From the NCBI GenBank assembly GCA_023415305.1, contig JAEZKZ010000093.1, forward strand, positions 1 to 17,111: a stretch of 17,111 nucleotides of DNA. Direction: 5' to 3'. Below the pieces are notes generated by a model. The model made no database searches, was not told where the DNA came from, and saw only the letters and a program-made list of their open reading frames with translations. Made by a program: the position numbers and the translations under genes. Of this stretch, positions 1-7,657 are shown piece by piece (position 1 is the first letter of the stretch; every line of letters begins with the position of its first letter). The DNA comes from Bacillota bacterium. Lineage in GTDB: Bacteria > Bacillota > Clostridia > Acetivibrionales > DSM-1351.

Positions 1-2
1 GA

Positions 3-1262
3 ATCAAAGCCTATCCTGTGTACACTGATACGGGCTGGGATGTATGGACAGGATTCTATATCGACCAGAAAACAGCAAATTCTGATATTGCAGAAGTAAT
101 AAAAAAGCTTGGACAAATAGAGTGTACTATTGTTGAAAAGTCTGATACAAGAATATACGGTGCTGACAGTATTACCGGTGATGCTATATTTATGTTTGCT
201 TCGGAACAGAAGCTGTTACGTGGAAAGCCGGTAGAAGGAGGACCTGTAAAAATTGGAACAGATAAGTTTAATACCTTTAGAGGTCAGGTAGAATTCAGAA
301 GAATGACAGGCAGTGATATGACCATTATTAATATTTTGCAAATGGAAGAATATCTTTATGGTGTAGTCCCTAATGAAATTGAGAGTTTTTCAAACATTGA
401 GGCAATCAAAGCGCAGGCTGTAGCCGCCAGGACTTATGCACATCTGAATCTGACTAAATCTAACAAATCCAATACTCATTTAAACTATGGCTTTAATCTG
501 TGCAATGATATTCATTGTCAGGTATATAGAGGGATGGGCTCAGAAAGCTCAATTGCAAATTCTGCTATTGACGATACAAAGGATATGGTTTTGACCTATG
601 AAGGAAAATTGATCGAAGCAGTTTACTCAGCTTCCAGCGGTGGGCAGACAGAAGACGGTTCAAATGTATGGAACGGTGCGCCGTATTTGAAAAGTGTTGA
701 AGACAAGTATGAATCAGGAAAATCACCTAAATATAATTGGACGTTGACGTTTACTGCCGATGAAATCAGCCAGAAGCTGAAAAACTACAACTTAGGCGAC
801 GTTACAAGTATAGAAATAACCAAATTGTCAGCAGCCGGAAGACCTATTGAAATAATTGTAAAAGGTACCTTGAAGCCTGAGGGAGTAAAATTCGTAAAGG
901 ATGGCTGCAGAACGTTTTTAGGACTTTACAGTCAATGGTATACAATTTCCACTAATGCAGACATCAATGTAATGGTTGACGGTAAGGAAGAAAAGAAACA
1001 GCTCGGACAAATGACAATAATTACAGCCGATGGTGAAACGAAGGTTACAGACCCAAACAAACAGGTAACGGTAGTAGATGCTGAAGGAAAATCCACAGTC
1101 TTGTCATCTGTACCGACAGAATACACATTCACAGGCAGAGGCTATGGCCATGCGGTTGGTATGAGTCAGGAAGGGGCAAAGGGCATGGCAAATGCCGGAT
1201 TTACCTTTGATCAAATACTAATGCATTATTATACTGGAGCGAAAATTGAGATTGTGAAATAA
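3..1262 (+). CDS. SpoIID/LytB-domain protein, 5' end cut off by the window
   Basis: This is the C-terminal part of a SpoIID/LytB-family protein. The family includes SpoIID, a lytic transglycosylase that cleaves glycan strands during engulfment in sporulation, and amidase enhancers. The frame is already open at base 3, and the GTG at 18 looks like an internal valine (..KAYPVYTDTGW..), so the true start lies upstream. Counting from that GTG, residues 1-65 resemble an SPOR-like repeat. The SpoIID core follows, with the signature EEYLYGVVPNEI and the predicted catalytic Glu at 120, then IKAQAVAARTYA at 130-141. The C-terminus has the conserved GRGYGHAVGMSQEGA and ends in HYYTGAKIEIVK. No signal peptide is visible because the N-terminus is missing. 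A terminator follows, so it is the last gene of its unit. It may be a spoIID paralogue rather than spoIID itself, so I give no symbol. Confidence 0.9.
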   Translation: MKAYPVYTDTGWDVWTGFYIDQKTANSDIAEVIKKLGQIECTIVEKSDTRIYGADSITGDAIFMFASEQKLLRGKPVEGGPVKIGTDKFNTFRGQVEFRRMTGSDMTIINILQMEEYLYGVVPNEIESFSNIEAIKAQAVAARTYAHLNLTKSNKSNTHLNYGFNLCNDIHCQVYRGMGSESSIANSAIDDTKDMVLTYEGKLIEAVYSASSGGQTEDGSNVWNGAPYLKSVEDKYESGKSPKYNWTLTFTADEISQKLKNYNLGDVTSIEITKLSAAGRPIEIIVKGTLKPEGVKFVKDGCRTFLGLYSQWYTISTNADINVMVDGKEEKKQLGQMTIITADGETKVTDPNKQVTVVDAEGKSTVLSSVPTEYTFTGRGYGHAVGMSQEGAKGMANAGFTFDQILMHYYTGAKIEIVK

Positions 1263-1340
1263 TATAGGTTCTCCGACTATAATTAGTTTGATGTATTTTG
1301 CATTATAATGGATAACCTTCAATATATAATAGGAAATATG

Positions 1341-1388
1341 AGCAGCAATAAGTTAAGCCAGTAAAAGGCCTTATTGCTGCTTTTCTTT
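1341..1388 (+). terminator. Rho-independent terminator after the SpoIID-like gene
   Basis: A perfect 12-bp stem (AGCAGCAATAAG at 1341-1352 with CTTATTGCTGCT at 1370-1381) is followed by a T-rich tail (TTTTCTTTT). A short inner GCC/GGC pairing (1357-1359 with 1367-1369) extends it. It separates the SpoIID-like gene from fabH. Confidence 0.88.
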
Positions 1389-1428
1389 TAAAGCGAAGTT
1401 ATACGGGCCAGATACTTATCTAGAGATA

Positions 1429-1481
1429 TTGACTATAAATGTAATTATATGGTAATATAATATTATTAGGTCATATTACCA
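1429..1481 (+). promoter_or_regulatory. Candidate fabH promoter with an overlapping inverted repeat
   Basis: TTGACT (1429-1434) is followed after 18 nt by TAATAT (1453-1458), a plausible sigma-A promoter. The arms of a perfect 9-bp inverted repeat, TGGTAATAT (1450-1458) and ATATTACCA (1473-1481), cover the -10 box and the expected transcription start. Arm centres are 23 bp apart, about two helical turns, which suits a dimeric repressor operator. It does not match the FapR consensus as I remember it. A hairpin in the 5' UTR is the alternative reading. Confidence 0.5.
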
Positions 1482-1508
1482 AGTAATAAAATAAATCTGG
1501 AGGTAAAG

Positions 1509-2492
1509 ATGCAATATAGCTCATTATCAAAAATTACTGGAGTTGGAGTTTATTTTCCGGAGAAAATATTAACTAATTATGAACTTGAAAGAATGGTAGA
1601 TACAAGTGATGAGTGGATTGTACGCCGTACAGGTGTCAAGGAACGAAGAATAGCAAAAGAGAACGAACATTCAAGCGATATGGCTATTAACGCTGTGCAG
1701 AATCTGTTAAGTAAGAACAATTCCTCAATAGAAGGGGTAGATATGATTATTGTTACCACATTTACTCCGGACCATTTGACTCCATCGGTGGCTTCACTGG
1801 TACAAGGCTATTTTGACGTTCCGAACGCTGGAACTATGGACCTGAACGCTGCCTGTACCGGCTTTACCTATGCACTGTGTGTTGCTGATTCACTTATTAC
1901 TGCCGGAAGGTTCAATAAAATACTCGTTATCGCTTCAGAGGCATTATCCAAAGTAACAGATTATTCAGATAGAAATACATGCATACTTTTTGGTGATGCA
2001 GCGGCAGCAGTGATTATAGAAAAAACAAAGGAAAAAGGGAGCTTTTTAGCATCGAACTTTGTTTCCGACGGAAAGATGGCTGAAAATGTAATCTGCAGCA
2101 ATATATCCAACACAATAAACGGAAAAATTCTGGAGAAGACGAGATTATTTCAGCAGGAAGGACGCTTTTTGTATGAATACGTTCTCAAGAATATACCCGA
2201 GGGGGTGCAGGCATTGACGAATAAAGCCGGTCTCAAACTGGAGGATATTGACTGGTTTGTCCCACACAGTGCTAATCTGCGAATGATAGAAGCAATTTGT
2301 AAAAGACTGGACTTTCCTCTTGAAAAGACATTGTTCAGTAATATTTATTATGGGAATACTTCATCGGCTACTATTCCTCTTTCCATATGGATGGGTTTGG
2401 AAGCTTCTAAAATTAAATCAGGAAATAAAATGCTATTGTACGGGTTCGGCGGCGGGCTAACTCATGGAGGAGTAATACTAGAGTGGAAGTAA
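1509..2492 (+). CDS. fabH: Beta-ketoacyl-ACP synthase III (KAS III)
   Basis: This enzyme condenses an acyl-CoA with malonyl-ACP to start type II fatty acid synthesis in the cytoplasm. At 327 residues it has the usual KAS III length. The N-terminal signature DTSDEWIVRRTGVKERRIA is at 31-49. The catalytic triad is visible: Cys116 in LNAACTGF, His253 in VPHSANLR and Asn283 in YYGNTSSA; C-H-N is the KAS III set. The common His motif is PHQAN; here it is PHSAN. The glycine-rich C-terminus GFGGGLTHGG is typical. The ATG is set by GGAGG at 1499-1503. The gene stands alone between two terminators with its own promoter, away from any visible fab cluster, so it may be a second KAS III with a special acyl preference or a member of a KAS III-like biosynthetic group. 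The general assignment is firm; the physiological substrate is not. Confidence 0.9.
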   Translation: MQYSSLSKITGVGVYFPEKILTNYELERMVDTSDEWIVRRTGVKERRIAKENEHSSDMAINAVQNLLSKNNSSIEGVDMIIVTTFTPDHLTPSVASLVQGYFDVPNAGTMDLNAACTGFTYALCVADSLITAGRFNKILVIASEALSKVTDYSDRNTCILFGDAAAAVIIEKTKEKGSFLASNFVSDGKMAENVICSNISNTINGKILEKTRLFQQEGRFLYEYVLKNIPEGVQALTNKAGLKLEDIDWFVPHSANLRMIEAICKRLDFPLEKTLFSNIYYGNTSSATIPLSIWMGLEASKIKSGNKMLLYGFGGGLTHGGVILEWK

Positions 2493-2528
2493 TTTATTTT
2501 TATGTAAGTTATATAGACTCGGAAAATA

Positions 2529-2556
2529 AAACAACGAAGGGTACCCTTCGTTGTTT
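2529..2556. terminator. Shared bidirectional terminator between convergent genes
   Basis: A perfect 28-bp palindrome with GGGTACCC at its centre lies between fabH (+) and the aspartate kinase gene (-). The right side continues as TTTATTTTT, and on the minus strand the tail is TTTTATTTT. The stem therefore carries a T-rich tail in both directions and can end both transcripts. Confidence 0.85.
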
Positions 2557-2618
2557 ATTTTTACAAAATATATAATAAAAATATATTAGGTTTAACTAAT
2601 CTGCCAATTCCTCAGGAA

Positions 2619-3974
2619 TTATTTATAAAAAAATTCATTATAGAGTGAAATAACAGCTTTATTGGATTCGTTCTCTTTTACTGCAAACATCATGGTTATT
2701 TCTGAAGAGCCCTGGTTTATCATTTCCAGGCTTATGGATGCCTTAGCCAATGCTGATGTAGCTCTAGCAGCAGTTCCAACAGTATTTTTCATGCCTTCAC
2801 CGACTATAATAACTATTGCAAGATTATGATCAATAGTTACATCGTCACAACCAAGTTCATTCTTAATTCGTTCCAGTATTTTTTGTTCAACTTCAGGTGT
2901 CTTGAACTGGTTCTGCTTTAAAATAACAGAAATATTATCAATGCCGGAAGGAGTGTGTTCATAGGATATACCTTCTTCCTCCAGAATCTGAAGAAGCTTT
3001 CTGCCGAAACCAATCTCTCTGTTCATCATGAACTTGCTTACATATATACAGCAGAATCCGGAATCACTGGCTATACCAACAACATGATTGGGTGTTATAT
3101 CTCTTTTAAGAACAATTTTAGTTCCCGGAGCTGTAGGATTATTTGTATTTTTAATATTAACAGGAACACCTGCCATGAAAACCGGAACAAGCGTATCTTC
3201 ATGTAAAACTGAGAAGCCTGCATAGGAAAGCTCTCTCATTTCTCTGTAAGTAAGTTCGGATATTGCTGCAGGCTTGTGTACAAGACCTGGATGTGCTGCA
3301 TACACAGCATCAACGTCTGTGAAGTTTTCATATAAATCGACTTTCAGTGCCGCTGCAAGTATTGAACCGGTTATATCAGAACCTCCACGAGGGAAGGTAG
3401 CAACCTTACCTTCTAAGGTGTATCCAAAGAAGCCAGGGAAAATAATTATTCCATCATAGTTATTAAGCATTTTAAGATTCTCAAAGGATTCGGGTAAAAC
3501 CTGGGCGTTTCCAAACTCGCTGCTCATTAATAGGCCTGCTTGCTTAGGACTGACATAGTGAGCTTTCTTACCGATACTGTTCAGGTAAGCAGCGACCAAT
3601 TTGGCACTGTTATCCTCTCCGGCTGCTTTCATAGCATCCATGAACATTCCCTGATGACTTGTATCAAGCTTTAATCTTTCTTCAAGATCTTTCCTGATTT
3701 CTTCAATAATACTGCCATCCAGCTTCAGGTCGTCAGCTATATCCTTGAATCTTTTAACAACTGCCTCCAACTCTGAAGATGAGTCACCGGTTTCCAACTG
3801 TTTGTTTGCACATGCGATCAGCAAGTCGGTAACTTTTGTATCCTGTTTATCTCTTTTGCCAGGTGCAGATACTACAATAATTCTTCTGTCACTATCTGAT
3901 AGAACAATATCGCAAACCTTTTTTATTTGTTCAGCATTAGCAAGTGATGTTCCGCCAAATTTTGCTACTTTCAT
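2619..3974 (-). CDS. Aspartate kinase (aspartokinase)
   Basis: It phosphorylates L-aspartate with ATP (EC 2.7.2.4), the first committed step to lysine, diaminopimelate, threonine and methionine. From the chosen start the protein has 451 residues. The kinase signature KFGGTS is at 5-10, the catalytic-domain motif RGGSD at 196-200 and FTDVDAVY at 218-225. Two C-terminal ACT-type segments follow (about 300-370 and 385-451), the usual site of feedback control by lysine or threonine. The open frame reaches ATG 3992, but a strong minus-strand GGAGG (3982-3986) precedes ATG 3974, which begins MKVAKFGGTS as is normal, so I start there. It is a monofunctional kinase with no homoserine dehydrogenase domain. 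It is convergent with fabH and preceded by a structured leader. Which end product inhibits it cannot be read from the sequence, so I leave the symbol empty (lysC-like). Confidence 0.93.
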   Translation of the reverse strand: MKVAKFGGTSLANAEQIKKVCDIVLSDSDRRIIVVSAPGKRDKQDTKVTDLLIACANKQLETGDSSSELEAVVKRFKDIADDLKLDGSIIEEIRKDLEERLKLDTSHQGMFMDAMKAAGEDNSAKLVAAYLNSIGKKAHYVSPKQAGLLMSSEFGNAQVLPESFENLKMLNNYDGIIIFPGFFGYTLEGKVATFPRGGSDITGSILAAALKVDLYENFTDVDAVYAAHPGLVHKPAAISELTYREMRELSYAGFSVLHEDTLVPVFMAGVPVNIKNTNNPTAPGTKIVLKRDITPNHVVGIASDSGFCCIYVSKFMMNREIGFGRKLLQILEEEGISYEHTPSGIDNISVILKQNQFKTPEVEQKILERIKNELGCDDVTIDHNLAIVIIVGEGMKNTVGTAARATSALAKASISLEMINQGSSEITMMFAVKENESNKAVISLYNEFFYK

Positions 3975-4074
3975 GTTGCTTCCTCCATCCATAATAACTT
4001 ATAGTTTTTTATACTTGACAGGAGTAATCAAAATAGTGTGCCAGGCATACAAGAAATATTGAGCTATAATAAGC

Positions 4075-4093
4075 AGCCGACCATGGGCCGGCT
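4075..4093 (-). promoter_or_regulatory. Stable hairpin in the aspartate kinase 5' UTR
   Basis: On the minus strand AGCCGGCC, loop CAT and GGTCGGCT form an 8-bp stem with one G-U pair. No T-run follows on the minus strand (GCTTATTATAG), so it is not a classic terminator there. The plus strand has a T-rich tail (TTTTGTTT) but an A-C mismatch in the stem and no plus-strand gene to terminate. I read it as part of the minus-strand leader. Confidence 0.45.
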
Positions 4094-4126
4094 TTTGTTT
4101 CCGCTTTTTATCTGCACTTTTTACTA

Positions 4127-4281
4127 TTATGAGATATCTCCCAGTATTTTCTTTACGGGAATCTAAATGCACAAGGTTAATTATGCACAATTAAGCTCTC
4201 TCTTAAGAGCGTTAATAAGGCAGGGATGCTCCCAGGTTGCTATTGTACTGCGGGGATTTATCGCCTATTTATATCTCATAA
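4127..4281 (-). promoter_or_regulatory. Structured, unassigned leader RNA upstream of aspartate kinase
   Basis: The 455-bp non-coding region 3975-4429 contains a 155-nt segment closed by an 11-bp inverted repeat (4127-4137 with 4271-4281). Nested inside, in minus-strand pairing, are a stem of 4139-4146 with 4154-4160 (one bulge), a 6-bp hairpin at 4177-4194, a 5-bp hairpin of 4195-4199 with 4206-4210, a 4-bp hairpin of 4223-4226 with 4230-4233, and pairing of 4263-4270 with 4214-4221 (one bulge). The octamer ATGCACAA (+ strand) occurs twice, 16 nt apart (4167-4174 and 4183-4190). This is a multibranched, riboswitch-like fold, but I do not see the conserved lysine riboswitch core, a T-box sequence or another class I know. 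The predicted transcription start falls within the outer stem and would leave about 5-7 of its 11 pairs. The fold was judged by eye only. Confidence 0.5.
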
Positions 4282-4310
4282 ATTATACAAAAAAACATTA
4301 TATATGGCAA
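4282..4310 (-). promoter_or_regulatory. Sigma-A promoter for the aspartate kinase transcript
   Basis: On the minus strand TTGCCA (4310-4305), a 17-nt spacer and a perfect TATAAT (4287-4282) give a near-consensus promoter. Expected transcription start is about 4275-4277, giving a leader of roughly 300 nt before the aspartate kinase ATG at 3974. Confidence 0.7.
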
Positions 4311-4429
4311 TAAGTATTTGTAATATAAGTAATTATAATGTATGATATTTATTGTTTAATTGATACAGGGTTTAAGGCTTATACTATTAGATATAATAAC
4401 AAATATGCATTAGCGTTGGAGGATTTTTT

Positions 4430-5458
4430 GTGGATTTAAAGGAGTTTGACTACTATTTGCCCGAAGAGCTTATAGCTCAGCACCCATTGGAGAAAAGGGA
4501 TATGTCGAGATTAATGGTGCTGGACAGAGAATCGGGAGAAATTAATCATAAATTGTTTAAAGATGTTGTAGATTACTTTAGTGAGGGCGACTGTCTGGTG
4601 TTAAACAATACCAGAGTAATACCTGCCAGACTTCTTGGTGAAAAGGAAGGCAGTGGAGGGAAAATAGAGTTTGTCCTTCTAAATAGGGTCAGCGGAGACA
4701 ACTGGGAGGTAATTCTCAGGCCTGGCAAAAAAGCAAAGCCCGGAGCACGGTTCATTTTCGGCAACGGAGAACTTAAGGCCGAAATACTTGAGGTGCTTGA
4801 GGAGGGAAACAGGCTTGTAAGGTTTATATACGAAGGTGTCTTCGAGGAGATACTGGATAAGGTAGGAGTTATGCCTCTGCCGCCGTATATTACTGAGAAG
4901 CTTGAAGATCCTGAGCGGTATCAGACTGTCTATGCAAAATATAATGGTTCGGCGGCGGCACCTACTGCCGGCCTGCATTTTACGCAGGAACTGTTGCAAA
5001 CCTTGAAAAGCAAAGGAGTTACCATCGCATATGTTATGCTCCATGTTGGTCTTGGGACCTTTAGACCGGTCAAGGTTGAAGACATCACCCAGCATAAAAT
5101 GCACTCAGAATATTATTCTATAGGTCAGGAGGCCTGTGATGCAATTAACACTGCCAAAAAAGACGGAAAAAAGGTAGTGGCTGTAGGGACAACAAGCTGC
5201 AGAGTGCTGGAGACAGTAGGGAACAACAATGAAGGCAAACTCATACCAACTGACGGTTGGACTGATATTTTCATATATCCGGGCTACAGCTTCAAAATTG
5301 TGGACAGACTTATTACAAATTTCCATTTGCCTGAGTCAACCTTGATAATGCTGGTAAGCTCTCTGGCCGGAAGGGAAAAGGTTTTAAATGCCTATGAGGT
5401 TGCAGTCAGGGAACGCTACAGATTTTTCAGCTTTGGTGATGCAATGTTTATTAAATAG
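4430..5458 (+). CDS. queA: S-adenosylmethionine:tRNA ribosyltransferase-isomerase
   Basis: QueA transfers and isomerises the ribosyl group of S-adenosylmethionine onto preQ1 at position 34 of tRNA, giving epoxyqueuosine (EC 2.4.99.17). Its 342 residues match the family's normal length. Visible conserved blocks are ELIAQHPLEKRDMSRLMVL near the N-terminus, LNNTRVIPARLLG, AAPTAGLHFT, HVGLGTFRPV, VGTTSCRVLETVG and IYPGYSFKIVD. The start codon is GTG, fixed by GGAGG at 4418-4422 with a 7-nt spacer. tgt follows 112 bp downstream, so two consecutive queuosine steps are encoded together. I found no convincing -35/-10 pair in the AT-rich stretch in front of it (4311-4417), nor a preQ1 riboswitch. Confidence 0.96.
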   Translation: MDLKEFDYYLPEELIAQHPLEKRDMSRLMVLDRESGEINHKLFKDVVDYFSEGDCLVLNNTRVIPARLLGEKEGSGGKIEFVLLNRVSGDNWEVILRPGKKAKPGARFIFGNGELKAEILEVLEEGNRLVRFIYEGVFEEILDKVGVMPLPPYITEKLEDPERYQTVYAKYNGSAAAPTAGLHFTQELLQTLKSKGVTIAYVMLHVGLGTFRPVKVEDITQHKMHSEYYSIGQEACDAINTAKKDGKKVVAVGTTSCRVLETVGNNNEGKLIPTDGWTDIFIYPGYSFKIVDRLITNFHLPESTLIMLVSSLAGREKVLNAYEVAVRERYRFFSFGDAMFIK

Positions 5459-5570
5459 TATAAGGTAATATAAAAAGTAGAATTTAATCAGGTAATCATA
5501 GAAAACTATACAGCAGCAGAAGGAACTAAGATTATAACAAACATAAAAGAAAAACGGAAGGATTATAGAT

Positions 5571-6695
5571 ATGGCAGCAGTTACTTACGAATTAATAAAA
5601 ACCTGTAAGCAGACCGGCGCAAGACTGGGAAGGGTTCATACTCCTCACGGTTCCATTGACACTCCGGTATTCATGCCTGTTGGTACGCTGGCTACCGTTA
5701 AAGGAATGTCACCGGAGGAATTAAAGGAAATAGAGGCAAAAATCATATTAAGTAATACCTATCACTGCTATCTCAGACCCGGTCAGGATATAATAAAACA
5801 GGCTGGCGGTCTTCATGGCTTTATGAACTGGGACAGGCCAATACTTACAGACAGTGGTGGATTTCAAGTGTTCAGTCTAAGCGGCTTAAGAAAAATTACC
5901 GAGGAAGGTGTAACCTTCAGATCACATTTGGACGGTTCAAAACACATTTTCACACCTGAGTCGGTTATGGGAATAGAAAACGACCTTGGTGCAGACATAA
6001 TTATGGCTTTTGATGAATGTGCTCCCTATCCAGCAGAATATGATTACGTTAAGAAGTCTATGGAAAGAACCACTCGTTGGGCAAAAAGATGTAAGGATGC
6101 TCATACCAATACAGAAAAACAGTCCTTGTTCGGTATTGTTCAGGGTGGAATGTACAAGGATTTGAGAATCGAAAGTGCAAAGCAGCTCAATGAACTTGAA
6201 TTCCCGGGGTATGCAATCGGAGGGCTAAGTGTTGGTGAGCCGGCTGAACTTATGTACGAGGTTTTGGATTACACTGCTCCGTTGTTGCCTGCTGACAAAC
6301 CAAGATATCTGATGGGAGTCGGTTCTCCCGACTATTTAATAGAAGGAGCAATCAGGGGTATAGATATGTTTGATTGTGTACTTCCAACCCGAATAGGTCG
6401 AAACGGAACAGTTATGACAAGTCAGGGAAGGGTAATAATCCGAGATGCCAAATATGCAAGAGATTTTTCAAAATTGGATCCGGAATGTGATTGCTATGTA
6501 TGTCGCAACTACTCAAGAGCCTATATAAGACACTTGATCAAATGCGGCGAGTTATTGGGGTTAAGATTGACCACTTGGCACAACTTATATTTTTTAATTA
6601 ACTTGATGAAACAGGTAAGACAGGCTATAATTGATGATAGACTGGGTAGTTTCAGAGATGATTTCTATTACAAATACGGCTACTCAAAGAACTAA
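5571..6695 (+). CDS. tgt: tRNA-guanine transglycosylase (bacterial, preQ1-inserting)
   Basis: Tgt exchanges guanine 34 of tRNAs Asp, Asn, His and Tyr for preQ1 (EC 2.4.2.29), the step just before QueA. It has 374 residues, the standard bacterial size. The general acid/base Asp94 sits in TDSGGFQVFS, and the nucleophile is predicted to be Asp268 in GIDMFDCVLPTRIGRNG by alignment from memory with the E. coli enzyme. The zinc site is complete: Cys306, Cys308, Cys311 (CDCYVC) and His337 (TTWHNL). GGAAGG at 5556-5561 supports the ATG. It lies after queA and 69 bp before yajC, the common queA-tgt-yajC order. tRNA-Asn(GUU), one of its substrates, is encoded at 17005. Confidence 0.97.
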   Translation: MAAVTYELIKTCKQTGARLGRVHTPHGSIDTPVFMPVGTLATVKGMSPEELKEIEAKIILSNTYHCYLRPGQDIIKQAGGLHGFMNWDRPILTDSGGFQVFSLSGLRKITEEGVTFRSHLDGSKHIFTPESVMGIENDLGADIIMAFDECAPYPAEYDYVKKSMERTTRWAKRCKDAHTNTEKQSLFGIVQGGMYKDLRIESAKQLNELEFPGYAIGGLSVGEPAELMYEVLDYTAPLLPADKPRYLMGVGSPDYLIEGAIRGIDMFDCVLPTRIGRNGTVMTSQGRVIIRDAKYARDFSKLDPECDCYVCRNYSRAYIRHLIKCGELLGLRLTTWHNLYFLINLMKQVRQAIIDDRLGSFRDDFYYKYGYSKN

Positions 6696-6764
6696 AATTG
6701 CCAAATATGGATTAATACAGTGAAGCTGTGTTAAATATAAAAATTAAACGGAGGTTTATAATTT

Positions 6765-7043
6765 ATGGAACAAACACTGGTTGGATTTGTTTTACCAATG
6801 GTATTGGTATTCGGACTTATGTATGTAATGCTTATTCTTCCACAAAAGAGAAAGGAAAAAAAGACAAAAGAATTGCTTAATTCCTTGCAGGTAGGATGGG
6901 ATGTTACGTCTATAGGCGGAATTTGTGGAAAAATAGTTAATATTAAAGATGATGAAATAACTATCGAAACCAGCGTAGAAAAGACAAAAATTGTTGTTAA
7001 GAGATGGGCAGTAAAGGATGTTGTTAAGCCTGTAGAAGCCTAA
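6765..7043 (+). CDS. yajC: Sec translocon accessory protein YajC
   Basis: YajC is a small single-pass membrane protein that associates with SecDF-YidC around the SecYEG channel. This one has 92 residues. One hydrophobic helix (about 5-25) is followed by the typical basic stretch PQKRKEKKTKELLNSL and a soluble domain with GGICGKIVNIKDDEITIET. GGAGG at 6750-6754 sets the start. It follows tgt closely. In many bacteria secD and secF come directly next, but here they begin about 3 kb further on. Confidence 0.93.
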   Translation: MEQTLVGFVLPMVLVFGLMYVMLILPQKRKEKKTKELLNSLQVGWDVTSIGGICGKIVNIKDDEITIETSVEKTKIVVKRWAVKDVVKPVEA

Positions 7044-7146
7044 TAAATTTAACAGACAATTTATATTACAGCTTGTTCTAAGCAGCCTGCCTCAAAAATA
7101 TGATATATAGAAGATTAATATATTTATTTTTGGAGGTACAATCAAT

Positions 7147-7551
7147 ATGGCCGGACAGACACCTGGATTAAAAAAGCAGCTCGATGAACATGTAAATTTA
7201 CTAAGGGTAATGAAGGGTTTAATTTTATCATTTCTTATAACTCTTCCATGTTTTCTGGGCTTCGCTTTATTTTTGACGTGCACGGATATTCCTGAAAAGT
7301 ATACTTTTATTGCGGTGCTTATAACTACTGTATTAAGTGTTCTGACAGCGTCTGCTTACTCCACCAAAAATGTTAAAAGTAAAGGTTGGATAAATGGTTG
7401 CGCTGTTGGAGTCTTATATGTGGCAGTGCTTTATCTTGCCAGCAGTATAGTTTTCATGAATTTTGCAGTTGATATACAGGTACTCCTGACCGTTATAATA
7501 GGTGCCATAGTAGGCTGCCTGGGTGGAATTTTTGGAATCAATCTCCGTTAG
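7147..7551 (+). CDS. Four-helix membrane protein, TIGR04086-like
   Basis: This 134-residue protein has four predicted membrane helices at about 23-46, 52-71, 81-106 and 109-131, with a charged cytoplasmic N-terminus (GLKKQLDEHVNLLRVMKG). No catalytic motif is visible. The size, topology, glycine-rich last helix (IIGAIVGCLGGIFG) and position just before a SCIFF precursor gene match the uncharacterised clostridial family TIGR04086 as I remember it. GGAGG at 7132-7136 sets the ATG. It sits between yajC and the ranthipeptide genes. A role in handling or exporting the peptide is possible from location only; a role linked to Sec is equally open. Confidence 0.75.
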   Translation: MAGQTPGLKKQLDEHVNLLRVMKGLILSFLITLPCFLGFALFLTCTDIPEKYTFIAVLITTVLSVLTASAYSTKNVKSKGWINGCAVGVLYVAVLYLASSIVFMNFAVDIQVLLTVIIGAIVGCLGGIFGINLR

Positions 7552-7579
7552 GTCTTGTAACAAGTTAACGGTGTTTTAG
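7545..7579 (+). terminator. Probable terminator after the four-helix membrane protein gene
   Basis: CCGTTA (7545-7550) pairs with TAACGG (7566-7571), with an inner CTTG-TAA-CAAG helix, followed by TGTTTTAG. The stem overlaps the stop codon. The T-tract is short, so termination may be partial. Confidence 0.5.
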
Positions 7580-7595
7580 CTTTACAAATTATACC

Positions 7596-7624
7596 TTTTC
7601 AAACCAATTGAAATATGCTATAAT
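7596..7624 (+). promoter_or_regulatory. Candidate extended -10 promoter for scfA
   Basis: TTTTCA (7596-7601), 17 nt and TATAAT (7619-7624) with an upstream TG (7616-7617, giving TGCTATAAT) form a plausible extended -10 promoter. It would start transcription about 30 nt before the scfA ATG and give the precursor its own transcription unit. Confidence 0.6.
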
Positions 7625-7657
7625 CTGCTAAGAAAATTTATAAGGGGGACTAAAGAG

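Noticed and set aside
4015..4020. Perfect TTGACA on the plus strand
   Set aside because: No -10 box at 15-19 nt, and no plus-strand gene that it could serve.
3999..4190. 63-codon minus-strand frame upstream of aspartate kinase
   Set aside because: It lies within the structured leader, has no ribosome binding site and encodes no recognisable protein.
3975..4310. Lysine riboswitch, T-box or SAM riboswitch before aspartate kinase
   Set aside because: I could not find their conserved core sequences on the minus strand; I report only an unassigned structured leader.
4311..4417. Promoter for queA among several TATAAT-like boxes (4334, 4380, 4392)
   Set aside because: None has an acceptable -35 box at 16-18 nt; AT-rich sequence gives such boxes by chance.
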